Shown: positions 1 to 14,934, counted from the first letter of the stretch. The stretch: DNA of 64,000 nucleotides from Solimonas sp. (GCA_030149365.1 JASBRP010000010.1:32751-96750), one strand, 5' to 3'. Notes: generated by a model from the letters alone, not told the origin. Numbers and translations: made by a program.

Positions 1-902
1 ATGTTGGCCACGCAGTAGTGCACGATACCGTCGACGGTGTAAGTCGGCTGCTGGTGCGTGGTCGGCCGGGAGGTCTCGAAGCAGCCGCCCTGGTCGATGG
101 CCACGTCCACGACCACCGCGCCCGGCTTCATGGTCTTGAGCATCTGGCGGGTCACCAGCTTGGGCGCGGTCGCACCCGGCACCAGCACCGCGCCGATCAC
201 CAGGTCCGCCTTGGCCACGCAGGCTTCCAGGGCATCGGCGGTGGAATACAGCGTCTTCAGGCGGCCGTCGAAGACCGTGTCCAGCCAGTTCAGGCGCGCG
301 ATCGAGCGATCCAGGATGGTCACGTCGGCGCCCATGCCCACGGCGATGCGCGCGGCGTTGTAGCCCACCACGCCGCCGCCGATCACCAGCACGGCGGCCG
401 GCGCCACGCCGGGCACGCCGCCCAGCAGCACGCCGTTGCCGCCCTGTGCCTTCTCGATGGCATGCGCGCCGGCCTGGATCGACATGCGCCCGGCCACTTC
501 GCTCATCGGCGCCAGCAGCGGCAGGCCGCCGCGGCCGTCGGTCACCGTCTCGTAGGCAATCGCCACGCAGCCGGAATCCACCAGCGCGCGCGTCTGCTCC
601 GGGTCCGGCGCCAGGTGGAGGTAGGTGAACAGCACCTGGCCCTCGCGCAGCATGCGGCACTCCACCGGCTGCGGCTCCTTGACCTTCACGATCATCTCGG
701 CGCGGCGGAACACCTCGTCGGCGGTCGCCACCAGCTCGGCGCCGGCGTTGCGGTAGGCCTCATCGGGGATGCCGATGCCCAGGCCCGCGCCGGCCTCGAT
801 CATCACCTGGTGTCCACGGCTGGTGAGCTCGCGTACGCCAGCCGGCGTCAGGCCCACACGGTATTCGTGGTTCTTGATTTCCTTCGGCGTGCCGATGAGC
901 AT
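1..902 (-). CDS. ald: Alanine dehydrogenase (C-terminus outside window)
   Basis: The gene begins at an ATG at 902 ([20 protein letters not shown]) and runs off the left edge, leaving about 300 of the usual ~370 residues. The N-terminal [14 protein letters not shown] signature, the central [12 protein letters not shown] Rossmann glycine motif and the final visible GIVHYCVAN segment are all typical of NAD-dependent alanine dehydrogenase, which converts L-alanine to pyruvate and ammonia. It lies 3 bases downstream of the decarboxylase gene stop on the same strand. That decarboxylase makes alanine from pyruvate, so this enzyme would regenerate the pyruvate acceptor. The pairing is an inference from adjacency; the family call is firm. 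Confidence 0.95.
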   Translation of the reverse strand, partial: MLIGTPKEIKNHEYRVGLTPAGVRELTSRGHQVMIEAGAGLGIGIPDEAYRNAGAELVATADEVFRRAEMIVKVKEPQPVECRMLREGQVLFTYLHLAPDPEQTRALVDSGCVAIAYETVTDGRGGLPLLAPMSEVAGRMSIQAGAHAIEKAQGGNGVLLGGVPGVAPAAVLVIGGGVVGYNAARIAVGMGADVTILDRSIARLNWLDTVFDGRLKTLYSTADALEACVAKADLVIGAVLVPGATAPKLVTRQMLKTMKPGAVVVDVAIDQGGCFETSRPTTHQQPTYTVDGIVHYCVAN

Positions 903-905
903 GGC

Positions 906-5881
<4,976 letters not shown>

Positions 5882-5890
5882 GACGGCATC

Positions 5891-6766
5891 TCAGGCGCGG
5901 CGGCCGCTGATCAGCGTCGAGAAATAGGCATCCTCGAGGCTGCCCTCCGCCTCGGTGAAGCCGTCGCCCGGATTCGCATCCGCGAGTACGTGGATGTAGG
6001 TGCGGCCGCCGTAGAGCCGGGTCGCGATCACGTTGTAGGCATCGCGATGCGGCTCGAGCTCGTCCTTGCCGATGGTCTTGCGCCAGACGCGGCCCTGGAT
6101 CTCGCGGATCAGTTCCTGCGGCGTGCCCTGCTTGACGATGCGCCCGCTCATCAGCATCGCGGTGTTCTGGCACAGCTTGGAGATGTCCTCCACGATGTGG
6201 GTGGACAGGATCACCACCACGTTCTCGGCGATTTCCGCCAGCAGGTTGAGGAAGCGATTGCTCTCCTCGGGATCCAGGCCGGCGGTGGGCTCGTCCACGA
6301 TCACCAGGCGCGGGTCGCCCATCAGTGCCTGCGCGATGCCCCAGCGCTGGCGCATGCCGCCGGAGAAACCTGCCACCGCCTTGTCACGGAACTTCCAGAG
6401 ATTGACCTTGTTCAGCAGCGCCTCCACCACCTCGCGGCGCTCGCCGCGCCCGGCGTAGCCCTTGAGCACGGCGATGTGGTTCAGCAGTTCGTAGGCGGTG
6501 ACGCGCGGATACACGCCGAAATCCTGCGGCAGGTAGCCCAGCGTGCTGCGCAGCGCTTCGGGGTTGGCCAGCACGTCGATCTCGCCGAACTGGATTACCC
6601 CCGAGGTGGGCACCTGCAGCGTCGCGATGGAGCGCATCAGCGAGGACTTGCCCGCGCCGTTGGGGCCCAGCAGGCCGAACATGCCCAGCGGCACCTCCAG
6701 CGTAACGCCGTCCAGCGCGCGGAAGCCGTTGGGATAGGTGTGGCAGACGTTCTGAAGTTTGAGCAC
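5891..6766 (-). CDS. ABC transporter ATP-binding protein, partner of the M1-permease
   Basis: This is a 291-residue nucleotide-binding subunit. The Walker A motif GPNGAGKS spans residues 34-41, the signature FSGGMRQ spans 134-140, Walker B LVIVDEP spans 154-160, followed by TAGLDPEE, and the switch histidine is in ILSTHIVED. It would energise the ABC-2 permease encoded immediately downstream. The start is GTG (MLKLQNVCHTYPNG) with GAGG six bases upstream. The penicillin-acylase-family gene lies 76 bases upstream on the same strand, so one transcript is plausible. The transported substrate cannot be deduced from the sequence. Confidence 0.93.
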   Translation of the reverse strand: MLKLQNVCHTYPNGFRALDGVTLEVPLGMFGLLGPNGAGKSSLMRSIATLQVPTSGVIQFGEIDVLANPEALRSTLGYLPQDFGVYPRVTAYELLNHIAVLKGYAGRGERREVVEALLNKVNLWKFRDKAVAGFSGGMRQRWGIAQALMGDPRLVIVDEPTAGLDPEESNRFLNLLAEIAENVVVILSTHIVEDISKLCQNTAMLMSGRIVKQGTPQELIREIQGRVWRKTIGKDELEPHRDAYNVIATRLYGGRTYIHVLADANPGDGFTEAEGSLEDAYFSTLISGRRA

Positions 6767-6842
6767 AGCGGACCTCGTGTCGGTTACGGCGGCCTTCTCC
6801 AGCCGCAGTTCATGTTTTTTTCGATGCAGCCGGTGCTGCGGC

Positions 6843-9134
6843 CTATTGCCGCAGCGTCATCGGTTCGCCGATGGCGTCCGCGGCAATCTCCGCGGCCGAG
6901 AACGGATAGCGGTGCAGCTTCTTCTTCGAGAATTCACGCGTCTGGTCGGCGTAGTGCGGCGACGCCGGGTCGGTGGACTGCGAATAGCTGAGGATGGCCT
7001 TGGCCACCGGGCCCTGCTCGTCGAAGGTCACCGCCTGCATGTAGCTGGCACCGTGAACCAGGACATAGCCCTTGGGGGACGGCATGCCCTTAGCGTAGTT
7101 GAGGACGCCGCCGGTGGAGGAGCCGGAGATGGGAATGCGCGCTTCGCCGCGCTGGGCGAACTGCACATCTCCCAGCTTCGCATCCGGCTCGAGGCCGAGC
7201 TTCTTCATGCCCTCCGCCGCAGCGGCCAGCTCGGCCAGCACTTCGTCGCCGGCCTTGCCCGCGACGATGAAGCCACGCGGCGTGTTGAGCGGATCGTTGG
7301 CGTCATAGGCCACCTTCCATACATCGGGGCGGTTCTCGATCCTGGGCCAGAACAGAGAGAACAGCATCGCGCCGCGGCTGTCGAGTTCGGCCTTGCCATC
7401 CCATTTGGCCAGCGCCGCACAGGCCTCGGCAGGCGCACTCTTGCGCTTGCAGAGCTCCAGCAGCGCCGGCCGCGCCAGGTCGGCCGCGAAGAACTTGTTG
7501 CCGAGCATCGTCTGCGCGGCGAGGTCGATGTCGAAGCGGCCAGCCTTCAGCACGCGGCCGATCTCCTCGACGCCGGAGCGCGTGCGCAGGCGGCCCAGGC
7601 CGGGCTCACGGCCCATGATCGGGCTCAGCTGCAGGGGCTCGGCCGGATTGGAGTAGCGATAGCTATCGTTGCTGTTCTGCACGTAGTCGCGGCGCAGCAG
7701 CGCAGCCTGCAGCGAGGGCGGCAGCAGGCCGGGCTCGGCTACGTCGGTCGACTTTTCCCACTCGCAGGCCGCACGGCTGCCATCGAGCACGTAGATGTCC
7801 TGCAGGTGGCCCGGCAGGCGATCGCGCACCGTGCCGCAGGCCGCGAAGCGATCCGCCGGCACGTTCGGAACCGGCGTGATGTCGGCGTAGAGCGCGTCGC
7901 CGTTGCGATCGGCCGCCAGCGTGTTGAAGGCGGGCACGCCCAGCGTCCGGCCCAGCGCCTTGCGGATGTCCTGCACGTTGCGCGCGCGGGCCAGGTCCAG
8001 GTAGGTATCGCCGCTGCGTAGGTTGTTGGTGTTGGCGTCGGTCACCGCATAGGCCGCCTGCCGCGTCCACTCGAACTCCGTGCCCGGCACGGAAATCAGC
8101 GGGCCGTGGCGGCTCGCGTACAGGGTCCGGACGATCGTCCGGCCGTCCTTGTCCTGCACCTGGATCTCGCGGCGGCTCATCGCCTCGCGCTTGCCATCGA
8201 CGATGTAGGCGGTCGGGTCCTGCGGATCCAGTGCGAGCTTGAAAAGCGTCATGTGCGCCGCCATGTCCGAGGTATGGGTCCAGGCGACGTCCTTGTTGAA
8301 GCCGATGCCCACGAACGGCAGGGTCATGATCGCCGCGCCGGCCACGTCAAGCTTGCCGGGAATGGTCAGGTGCACCTCATAGAAGCGCGCGGGGCCGATC
8401 CAGGGAAAATGTGGATTCGCCAGGACCAGGCCCTTCCCGTTCGCCGTCGCGTCACCGCCGAAGGCCCAGCCGTTGCTGCCGAGCGGCATGCCGTCGAAAG
8501 CCTCCGTCGCGGCGACGCGGGATCCCGCCTCCTGGCGAGCCGTCGCAGCCGGAGGCGCTGCGGTCGCGATCTGCTTGGCGAACAGGGCGGACGACGACAG
8601 GATCGAGAAGGTATTGAACGAGACCAGGACATCGTCCGTGGTGATCTCGCGGACCCAGGGCTTGCCGGCGCAGGCTGCCGGCAGGCTGTCGCGGTGATCG
8701 CGCAGGTAGCGGTTGTAGCCCGCGACCCAGCCATCCACCAGCGCCCGGGAATCCGGTGATGCCTTCTGGAAGGCCGCACGCAGGGCGGCCTTGTCGGTCA
8801 CCGCCAGCTGGAAGATGTCGTTGTCGATGTTCTTCGCCGGCCGGATGCCGATCAGGGCATCGCCGTCGGCGCCGAAATACTTCGAGCGCTCACCCGCAAA
8901 GCTCATGTAGGTATCTGCCAGCAGGCAGACGTTGTCCTGGGCGCGCGTATAGGCGGCACCGAAGCCGAGGCTCGCGAAGTCGGCGGCCGTGATGTGGGGA
9001 ATGCCGAACTGGGTGCGCGTGATGCTCACCTCGTACTTCGCCGCTTCCTGCTTCGGCGCGCTGGCGCAGGCCGCCAGGCCGAGCAGGGCCGCACCGAGCA
9101 GCGGCAACGGACGAAGGATGGTTGGCTGCTTCAT
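6843..9134 (-). CDS. Penicillin-acylase-family N-terminal nucleophile lipoprotein (acylase)
   Basis: This 763-residue protein has a lipoprotein signal (MKQPTILRPLPLLGAALLGL followed by the lipobox LAAC). It belongs to the penicillin/acyl-homoserine-lactone acylase family: the alpha-chain segment AAYTRAQDNVCLLAD is followed by PLGSNGWAFGG, where S220 should become the N-terminal nucleophile of the beta chain after self-cleavage. HTSDMAAHMTLFKL and NTLAADRNGDALYAD are further family blocks. Members hydrolyse amide bonds of N-acyl compounds. I chose the ATG at 9134, preceded by GAGGGGC, over an in-frame GTG at 9149 that overlaps the preceding stop codon. The gene follows the TonB receptor gene closely, suggesting uptake and deacylation of the same molecule. 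The substrate is unknown. Confidence 0.88.
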   Translation of the reverse strand: MKQPTILRPLPLLGAALLGLAACASAPKQEAAKYEVSITRTQFGIPHITAADFASLGFGAAYTRAQDNVCLLADTYMSFAGERSKYFGADGDALIGIRPAKNIDNDIFQLAVTDKAALRAAFQKASPDSRALVDGWVAGYNRYLRDHRDSLPAACAGKPWVREITTDDVLVSFNTFSILSSSALFAKQIATAAPPAATARQEAGSRVAATEAFDGMPLGSNGWAFGGDATANGKGLVLANPHFPWIGPARFYEVHLTIPGKLDVAGAAIMTLPFVGIGFNKDVAWTHTSDMAAHMTLFKLALDPQDPTAYIVDGKREAMSRREIQVQDKDGRTIVRTLYASRHGPLISVPGTEFEWTRQAAYAVTDANTNNLRSGDTYLDLARARNVQDIRKALGRTLGVPAFNTLAADRNGDALYADITPVPNVPADRFAACGTVRDRLPGHLQDIYVLDGSRAACEWEKSTDVAEPGLLPPSLQAALLRRDYVQNSNDSYRYSNPAEPLQLSPIMGREPGLGRLRTRSGVEEIGRVLKAGRFDIDLAAQTMLGNKFFAADLARPALLELCKRKSAPAEACAALAKWDGKAELDSRGAMLFSLFWPRIENRPDVWKVAYDANDPLNTPRGFIVAGKAGDEVLAELAAAAEGMKKLGLEPDAKLGDVQFAQRGEARIPISGSSTGGVLNYAKGMPSPKGYVLVHGASYMQAVTFDEQGPVAKAILSYSQSTDPASPHYADQTREFSKKKLHRYPFSAAEIAADAIGEPMTLRQ

Positions 9135-9145
9135 GAACGTGCCCC

Positions 9146-11719
9146 TCACTTGAAATCCACGCCGAACCGCAGGATGACGGCGCGCGGGCGCGTGTAGCCC
9201 ACCGTCCAGTTCACCAGGTCTGCAAACGTGTCGTCCTCTGCATTCTTGGTCGCGGACACCATCTTTCTCTCGTCCGTGATGTTGTTGACGATCAGGCCCA
9301 GCGTCGGGATGAAGGAGAGGTCGGTACGCGTCAGGCTGAAGTTGAAGTTCAGCATGTTGCGCGCCTCCAGCCGGCCCTGGTGCTGCACGCTGCCCCAGGC
9401 AAAGCCGTTATGGGAGAACTGCAGCGCCGTGCTGGTACTCCAGACATCACTGAAGAGACGCGAGTAGCTGAGCGAGGCGGATGCCTGCAGGCGCGGAGCG
9501 TTGGGCATGGTCGAGCCGGCAGGGACAGGTTCGCCATCACCGTCCTTGAACTCCGCCGCGGTCCTGGAATCCAGGTAGCCGCCGCTGGTTTCCAGTAGCA
9601 GTCCCTCTATCGGCAGCAGGTAGCGCAGGGACAGCTCGACGCCCTTCACTTCCACCTCGCCGACGTTGTCGATGTAGGCCTCCGCCGGGGGCGCCACCTG
9701 GGAAACCTGGGCGTCGCTCCAGCGCTGGTAGTAGGCCGAGAGGTCCAAGCGCAGGCTGCGGTCCAGCCAGTCGGTGCGGACACCGGCTTCGTAGGCCCAC
9801 AGCGTGCTGGACTTGTAGGTCGGAGGGACCGCCGAGTTCGGGTTGGGAATCGCCACCGCGTTGACGCCGCCGTACTGGAAGCCGCGGGAAACGCTGCCAT
9901 AGACCAGCATGTCGTCGGTGGCTTGCCAGGCAACGGCGAGCTTGGGGCTGAAGCCCTTATCCTTTACGTCCAGGGGCTCCACCGACTTCAGTTCGCGGGT
10001 GGTAAGCACGGGGATCAGTCCCGACGTGGTCGAGACACCGCTCACCTCGGTGCTGTAGAGGCGTCCACCCAGCGTGACGGTGACCGATCCGAGGCGGCGC
10101 GACAGTTCGCCGAAGAGTGCCGCTTCGCTGGCTTCCAGCGGATCGAGCGTCTGGCGCCCGATCGAAACGCCTCGTTCGCTGAGGACGGAATCGCGCAGGG
10201 CGGGGGGCAGCAGGTTGAAGGCCGCGCGCAGCCTCGGCAGCAGCGGGACGGGCGTGTAGATATCGGAGGCAACCGAGGCGTCGTAGACGCTGTAGAACGC
10301 GCCGGCCTGCCAGGTCCAGTCGCCGCCATCCGGCGACACCAGCCGTAGTTCCTGCATCATGCCCTTGGCATCGACATCGCGCTTGGTCCGCCCCACCGTG
10401 AGGCCCAGCTCGCCCAATGGAGCTGCCAGCGCATAGGAGCCGTCGAAGTCGAAGCGGTTCTGCTTGGTCTGGTAGGCCGTCAGCGAGACCAGCGTGGCCC
10501 AGTCGAACTCGTAGCGGACGTCCAGCGTGGACAGATCGAAATAGCGCTCCGTGGGCGAGGACTGCGGCGCGTCGTAGCGCGTGTAGTCCGCGTCGAAGTT
10601 GGTCACGTAGAAGGCCTCGTCGGCCTTGCGTTCCTGGGCGGTGTACCAGGCGTTGACGGTCAGCCGATCCGTCGGCTGCCACAGCACCATCGCCCGGCCG
10701 GACCACTTGCGCGCCTCATCGACGTCCTTCTCCTGGCGCAACGGGTTGTCGATGTCGATGATGCCCGGGCGCTGCTCCGAGACGCCCGAGAGGCGGAACG
10801 CCAGCGTCGAGCCCACCGGTAGGTTGAGCGCGGCGCCGTAGGTCGGTGCCGAGCCGCCGTCCTTCACGGTGGCCCACTCGGTGAAGGCCTTGCCTTCCCA
10901 GGTCTCCAGCTTAGGAGCCTGCGGAACGTAGCGGATGACGCCCGCCAGCGAAGAGGCGCCGAACAGGCTGCCCTGCGGCCCCTTCAGCACCTCGACCGTG
11001 GCCAGGTCCCAGGTGTCCGGATCCACTACGGTGTAGCTGCCGATCGGATCGCCCAGCGGGATGTCTCCCAGCAGCACGCCGACGGTCTGGTTCGTGGTGT
11101 TGTCGGGCGCGATGCCGCGGATCACGATCTTGCGGGAGCCGGTGACCGCGACGTCCTGGATCTGCAGGCCAGGCACCTGGTCGACGAAATCCTGCAGCTC
11201 ACGGGCGCCTTGCTGCTCGAGCTTGTCGCCGGTCAGCACGTCGACCGTCATCGGGATGTCGCGCACCGACTGCTCGCGCTTGGTTGCCGTGACCACGATC
11301 TCCTCGATCTGCCCGCGCTGCGAGGGCTCGGGCAGCGACTGCGGCTCCTGCTGCTCGCGAGCCAGCACCGGGATCGTCTCAAGCTCCTCGAAGGATTCTT
11401 CGGCCGGGCCGGGCGCCGTGGCGTCGACCTGCGCCGGCGGAGCTGCGGCGGGCGGAGTGGCCGCATCGGCGGGCGCCGCCGCCGCAGCGGGAGCTTCAGC
11501 CGGCGCCGTGTTGCCGATATCACCGTTCAGGATTTCATCGAGGGCGGAGTCGATATCGGCATCCCCTGACTGATCCTGCGCAGCAGGCGGCGGCGTGCTG
11601 CCGGCAGCCTGCTCCTGGGCACCCGCCACCGACACGAAGCCGGCCCACAGCGCCAGGCACAGCGTGCTCCGGCGAAACGGAAGTGCGCGGGAACCACTCG
11701 AGAACGTCGGTCTGCTCAT
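9146..11719 (-). CDS. TonB-dependent outer-membrane receptor
   Basis: This 857-residue receptor has a signal peptide (ending near VSVAGAQ), then an unusual ~110-residue acidic, Pro/Ala-rich linker, then a TonB-box-like stretch EEIVVTATKRE. The plug domain follows (SVRDIPMTVDVLTGDKLEQ, VEVLKGPQGSLFGASSLAGV) and then a long beta-barrel with a C-terminal aromatic strand (ILRFGVDFK). Such receptors import ligands too large for porins using TonB energy. It is the first gene of the run leading to the acylase, ABC/M1 pair, decarboxylase and alanine dehydrogenase. A triple CATAAG-type half-site array lies about 155-185 bases upstream. The ligand is unknown; peptides or acylated compounds fit the neighbours. 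Confidence 0.93.
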   Translation of the reverse strand: MSRPTFSSGSRALPFRRSTLCLALWAGFVSVAGAQEQAAGSTPPPAAQDQSGDADIDSALDEILNGDIGNTAPAEAPAAAAAPADAATPPAAAPPAQVDATAPGPAEESFEELETIPVLAREQQEPQSLPEPSQRGQIEEIVVTATKREQSVRDIPMTVDVLTGDKLEQQGARELQDFVDQVPGLQIQDVAVTGSRKIVIRGIAPDNTTNQTVGVLLGDIPLGDPIGSYTVVDPDTWDLATVEVLKGPQGSLFGASSLAGVIRYVPQAPKLETWEGKAFTEWATVKDGGSAPTYGAALNLPVGSTLAFRLSGVSEQRPGIIDIDNPLRQEKDVDEARKWSGRAMVLWQPTDRLTVNAWYTAQERKADEAFYVTNFDADYTRYDAPQSSPTERYFDLSTLDVRYEFDWATLVSLTAYQTKQNRFDFDGSYALAAPLGELGLTVGRTKRDVDAKGMMQELRLVSPDGGDWTWQAGAFYSVYDASVASDIYTPVPLLPRLRAAFNLLPPALRDSVLSERGVSIGRQTLDPLEASEAALFGELSRRLGSVTVTLGGRLYSTEVSGVSTTSGLIPVLTTRELKSVEPLDVKDKGFSPKLAVAWQATDDMLVYGSVSRGFQYGGVNAVAIPNPNSAVPPTYKSSTLWAYEAGVRTDWLDRSLRLDLSAYYQRWSDAQVSQVAPPAEAYIDNVGEVEVKGVELSLRYLLPIEGLLLETSGGYLDSRTAAEFKDGDGEPVPAGSTMPNAPRLQASASLSYSRLFSDVWSTSTALQFSHNGFAWGSVQHQGRLEARNMLNFNFSLTRTDLSFIPTLGLIVNNITDERKMVSATKNAEDDTFADLVNWTVGYTRPRAVILRFGVDFK

Positions 11720-12135
11720 GTCGAAGGCATGTCCAAATAATCAACCCGTACCCCTGGGTGCCTTGCCCGCCGTACCACCCGGCAAATCCCCCTCATCCGA
11801 TGAGCCGCGCAGGGAAACCACGGCATCGTGAGCTGAAACTACACGATGCGATGATTGACGCGAATCTAATAGTTCTAATGCTAGACATAAGATTTACTTA
11901 TGCGCTTGGGCACGCTGATTGCAGTGACCCACGGTGAGGCTTTTTGCACTGGAACCACGCGGGAAATGAGCCGATGCAGTGCAGCAGCGCCGCGCGGCGT
12001 GCGGCTTGCGGCCGGGGGAGCCAGCATCAGCCCGCATCCGGGGCATGCAGGGGAAAGGGTGATCCGGCGACTCCCCGGGCCACCGAATCGAGAGCAGGGC
12101 CGGCAGGCTCGCCGCCGGCCCCTGCTACGGGCGGG
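11720..12135. other. Intergenic region upstream of the TonB receptor gene
   Basis: This gap of about 415 bases holds the predicted LysR site at 11875-11902. It also holds a GC-rich inverted repeat (about 12103-12124, CAGGGCCGGC against GCCGGCCCCTG) just past the end of the HbpS-like gene. The repeat could be a transcript-end hairpin but has no T-run. No gene is supported here. Confidence 0.5.
11875..11902 (-). promoter_or_regulatory. Predicted LysR operator upstream of the TonB receptor
   Basis: Read on the minus strand the site is CATAAG-N5-CTTATG-N5-CATTAG, three half-sites in alternating orientation with 5-bp spacers (CATAAG 11886-11891 and CTTATG 11897-11902 on the plus strand). The inner TTATGT...GCAT pattern matches the sites at 16918, 17879 and 18386. 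It lies in the gap between the HbpS-like gene end and the TonB receptor start. Binding by the LysR protein at 17019-17879 is an inference. Confidence 0.6.
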
Positions 12136-12642
12136 CTACTTGAGCTTGGCCGCGGCGGGCTCGGCGGCCCGGCGGGCGCATTCGGCGTCCTGCTCGGCCG
12201 AGCCGCCGGACACACCGACCGCACCGGAGACCCGACCCTTGTCGTCGGCGAGCGGCACGCCGCCCGGCAGCGTCGTCATCTGCATGATCAGGAAGGCATC
12301 ACGGGTCGGCGCGTCGGCCGCGGCGACTCCGCCCAGCACCGCCGTGGGGGCGTTCAGGCGCAGCGCCGTGCGCGCCTTCAGCAGCGCGGCCTCGGCGGTC
12401 GCCGGGGAAGCGCCGTCCTGGCGCTTGAAGGCCACCAGCGTGCCGGAGGCGTCGATGACGCCGACGCTGAAGGGCGTAAGCTTCTGGCTGGCCACGTAGT
12501 CCAGGCAGCGCGCGATCATGCGCTCGGCGTCGCGCAGCGCGCTGTCGCCGGCCTTGTCCGCGGCCTGCGCGGGCATGGCCAGCATCGTCATGCCAGCGCA
12601 CAGCGACGTGGCGGCCTTCTTCCATTCAAGCTTGATCGTCAT
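12136..12642 (-). CDS. Secreted HbpS/GlcG-like (DUF336-type) protein
   Basis: This is a 168-residue protein with a Sec signal peptide (cleavage after MPAQA). The body LRDAERMIARCLDYVASQ, VGVIDASGTLVAFKRQDGA, GGVPLADDKGRVSGAVGVSGG matches the GlcG/HbpS fold, found in heme-binding or oxidoreductase-accessory proteins. Its ATG overlaps the stop of the PQQ dehydrogenase gene (ATGA), so the two are probably translationally coupled. A role as periplasmic partner of the dehydrogenase is suggested only by this coupling; the biochemical function of such stand-alone proteins is poorly defined. Confidence 0.85.
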   Translation of the reverse strand: MTIKLEWKKAATSLCAGMTMLAMPAQAADKAGDSALRDAERMIARCLDYVASQKLTPFSVGVIDASGTLVAFKRQDGASPATAEAALLKARTALRLNAPTAVLGGVAAADAPTRDAFLIMQMTTLPGGVPLADDKGRVSGAVGVSGGSAEQDAECARRAAEPAAAKLK

Positions 12643-14894
12643 TTACGGTCCCCGGTTGCGTTGGAATCTGGCGGCGGCGGCGCATGTGCGTCGGAGCCCG
12701 TGGCACCCTGCTCGCTGTCGTAGGCCTGCCAGGCATCGTTGATGATGGAGGCGCGGATGGCCTCCACGTCCTGCGGCGTCAGCAGGCCCTTGAAGGAACC
12801 CATGCCGCGGCTGGCGCGGATGCCGCCGAGCACGATGTCCTCGAACTCGCCGTAGGTCTGCGCATTGATGCGCCGCAGGTCCGGAACGGTGCCCGTGGCC
12901 GCGCTGTTGTTGTGGCAGTGCTGGCAGTGGCGCTTGAACAGGTCCGTGCCCCGCGTGATCGTTTCCGGCGAGCCGTGGCGCGGCGCGGGCGGCGTGGCGA
13001 ACTTCTTCGCATGCTGGATCTCGGCCGGCAGCGGCACCGCGCCGCCGCCCAGGCGCAGCACGATCAGCTTGCCGGCGTTGCCATAGCGATAGGCCGCCGT
13101 GCCCTCGGGATGCGTGCCGCCCAGGGCACCGCCGAAGCCGGCCAGCAGCGCCACGTACTGCTCGCCGTCCAGCTCGTAGGTCATCGGCGCGGCCATGATG
13201 CTCACGCCCAGGTTGATCGCAGCGAGCTGCTCGCCGGTGGAGGCGCGGTAGGCGTACAGATAGCCGGTGGAGCGGCCCTGGAACACCAGGTCACCCGCCG
13301 TGGTCATCACGCCGCCGCCGTTCCAGATGGCGTTCATCTTGCCGGCCCACTGGTCGGAGGTTTCCACCTGCCAGGCCACCTTGTTGGCCACCGGATCCCA
13401 GGCCCGCAGATAACCGCGGATGGTCGGATCAGGCTGGCCCTTGGCGAGCTCGGCCACGGTCGGCATCTTGGCGGAAGCCTCCGCGTCCAGGCCCCAGTCG
13501 ATGGCACCGTCGATCGGGAAGCTGTACAGCGCGCCGATATTGATGCCGCCCTTCTGGTACTTGTAGGGCTCCTTCGGCATCCACCACACCGCGCCCATTT
13601 CCAGCGCCGGGATGTAGACCAGCCGCGTCTGCGGATTGAAGGCCATTGGGTGCCAGTTGTGGCCGCCGGCGGGCGACGGGAAGATCAGGACGGGCTTGCC
13701 GCTGTAGTTGCCCTGCCCGGTTTCCACCGGGCGGCCAGTCTTCTTGTCCACGTGCGAGGCCCAGGTGACGGGCACGTAGGGCTCGGCGGACAGCAGTTCG
13801 CCGGTGGCGCGGTCGAGCACGTAGAAGAAACCGTTCTTCGGCGCCTGCATCAGCACCTGGCGCTGGCGCCCGCCGATCTCCAGGTCCGCCAGGATCATCT
13901 TCTGCGTGGCGGTGTAGTCCCACTGGTCGCCCGGCGTGGTCTGGTAGTGCCAGGCCAGGCGGCCGGTGCCGGCATGCAGCGCCAGGATCGACGATACGAA
14001 CAGGTTGTCGCCGCCCGAGGGGCTGCGCAGCTCGCGCGGATACAGCGCGGAGTTGCCCACGCCGATGTAGACCAGGTCCAGCTGCGGGTCGTAGGCCATG
14101 CCGTCCCAGACCGTGCCGCCGAGGCCCACCTCCCAGAAGGAGTTCGGGTCCCAAGTTTTGGCGGCCATCTCCAGCTCGGGGTTCTCGAACGGGCCGGTGG
14201 TGCTCTTCGGCACCGTGAAGAAGCGCCAGCGCTGCTCGCCGCTCTGCGTGTCGTAGGCGGTGACGTAACCGCGCGCGTCCAGCTCGGCGCCGGAATTGCC
14301 GATCACCACCAGGTCGCCGGCGATGTAGGTGGAGCCGGTGACCGTGTAGCCGCGCTCGTGGTCGATGATGGTGTCCACTTCCCAGGCCTTCTGGCCGGTC
14401 TTGGCATCCAGCGCGATCAGGCGACCGTCGAGCGAGGCAACGAAGATGCGACCCTTATGGAAGGACAGGCCGCGGTTGGTGATGCCGCAGCAGACCTTGC
14501 TGGTGATGGCGTCGTTCACCTTCGGGTCGAAGGACCACAGCTTCTTGCCGCTGCGGGCATCCAGCGCGTGCACGAAGCCCCAGGGCGCGCTGAGGTACAT
14601 GACGCCGTCCACCACCACCGGCGTCGAGGACTGGCCGTGCTTGGTGTCGAGGTCGTAGTTCCAGGCAAAGCCCAGCTGGCCGACGTTGCCGGCGTTGATC
14701 TGCTTCAGCGGCGACGAATAGGTCTGGCCCGCGTCGTGGCCGCCGATCAGCCAGTCGCCGTTGCCGGCCGCAGCCGCAACCTGCGAGGACGCCTCGGCCT
14801 TCAGCAGCGCCGGCTCGCGCAGCGCGAAGATCGCCGCGACTGCCGCGATGACGACCACGGTCCCGACGATCAAAGATGTGTTCCGCATGACCAT
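12639..14894 (-). CDS. PQQ-dependent quinohemoprotein alcohol dehydrogenase
   Basis: This 751-residue enzyme has an N-terminal signal/anchor, an eight-bladed PQQ propeller and a C-terminal cytochrome c domain. The vicinal disulfide C135-C136 (SKVCCGITNRG) and the WDY segment (GDQWDYTAT) mark the PQQ site. CQHCH at residues 657-661 is the heme c motif, with the likely distal Met in RGMGSF. It would oxidise alcohols or aldehydes in the periplasm and pass electrons to the respiratory chain. I chose the ATG at 14894 (MVMRNTSLIV) because GGGAGCGGT lies just upstream. It follows the S15-type hydrolase gene by about 40 bases, so an ester or amide cleavage product may be its substrate. Confidence 0.92.
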   Translation of the reverse strand: MVMRNTSLIVGTVVVIAAVAAIFALREPALLKAEASSQVAAAAGNGDWLIGGHDAGQTYSSPLKQINAGNVGQLGFAWNYDLDTKHGQSSTPVVVDGVMYLSAPWGFVHALDARSGKKLWSFDPKVNDAITSKVCCGITNRGLSFHKGRIFVASLDGRLIALDAKTGQKAWEVDTIIDHERGYTVTGSTYIAGDLVVIGNSGAELDARGYVTAYDTQSGEQRWRFFTVPKSTTGPFENPELEMAAKTWDPNSFWEVGLGGTVWDGMAYDPQLDLVYIGVGNSALYPRELRSPSGGDNLFVSSILALHAGTGRLAWHYQTTPGDQWDYTATQKMILADLEIGGRQRQVLMQAPKNGFFYVLDRATGELLSAEPYVPVTWASHVDKKTGRPVETGQGNYSGKPVLIFPSPAGGHNWHPMAFNPQTRLVYIPALEMGAVWWMPKEPYKYQKGGINIGALYSFPIDGAIDWGLDAEASAKMPTVAELAKGQPDPTIRGYLRAWDPVANKVAWQVETSDQWAGKMNAIWNGGGVMTTAGDLVFQGRSTGYLYAYRASTGEQLAAINLGVSIMAAPMTYELDGEQYVALLAGFGGALGGTHPEGTAAYRYGNAGKLIVLRLGGGAVPLPAEIQHAKKFATPPAPRHGSPETITRGTDLFKRHCQHCHNNSAATGTVPDLRRINAQTYGEFEDIVLGGIRASRGMGSFKGLLTPQDVEAIRASIINDAWQAYDSEQGATGSDAHAPPPPDSNATGDRK

Positions 14895-14934
14895 ACCGCT
14901 CCCGGAATGATGAAACTCGTTGTTGTTCGCTGCT

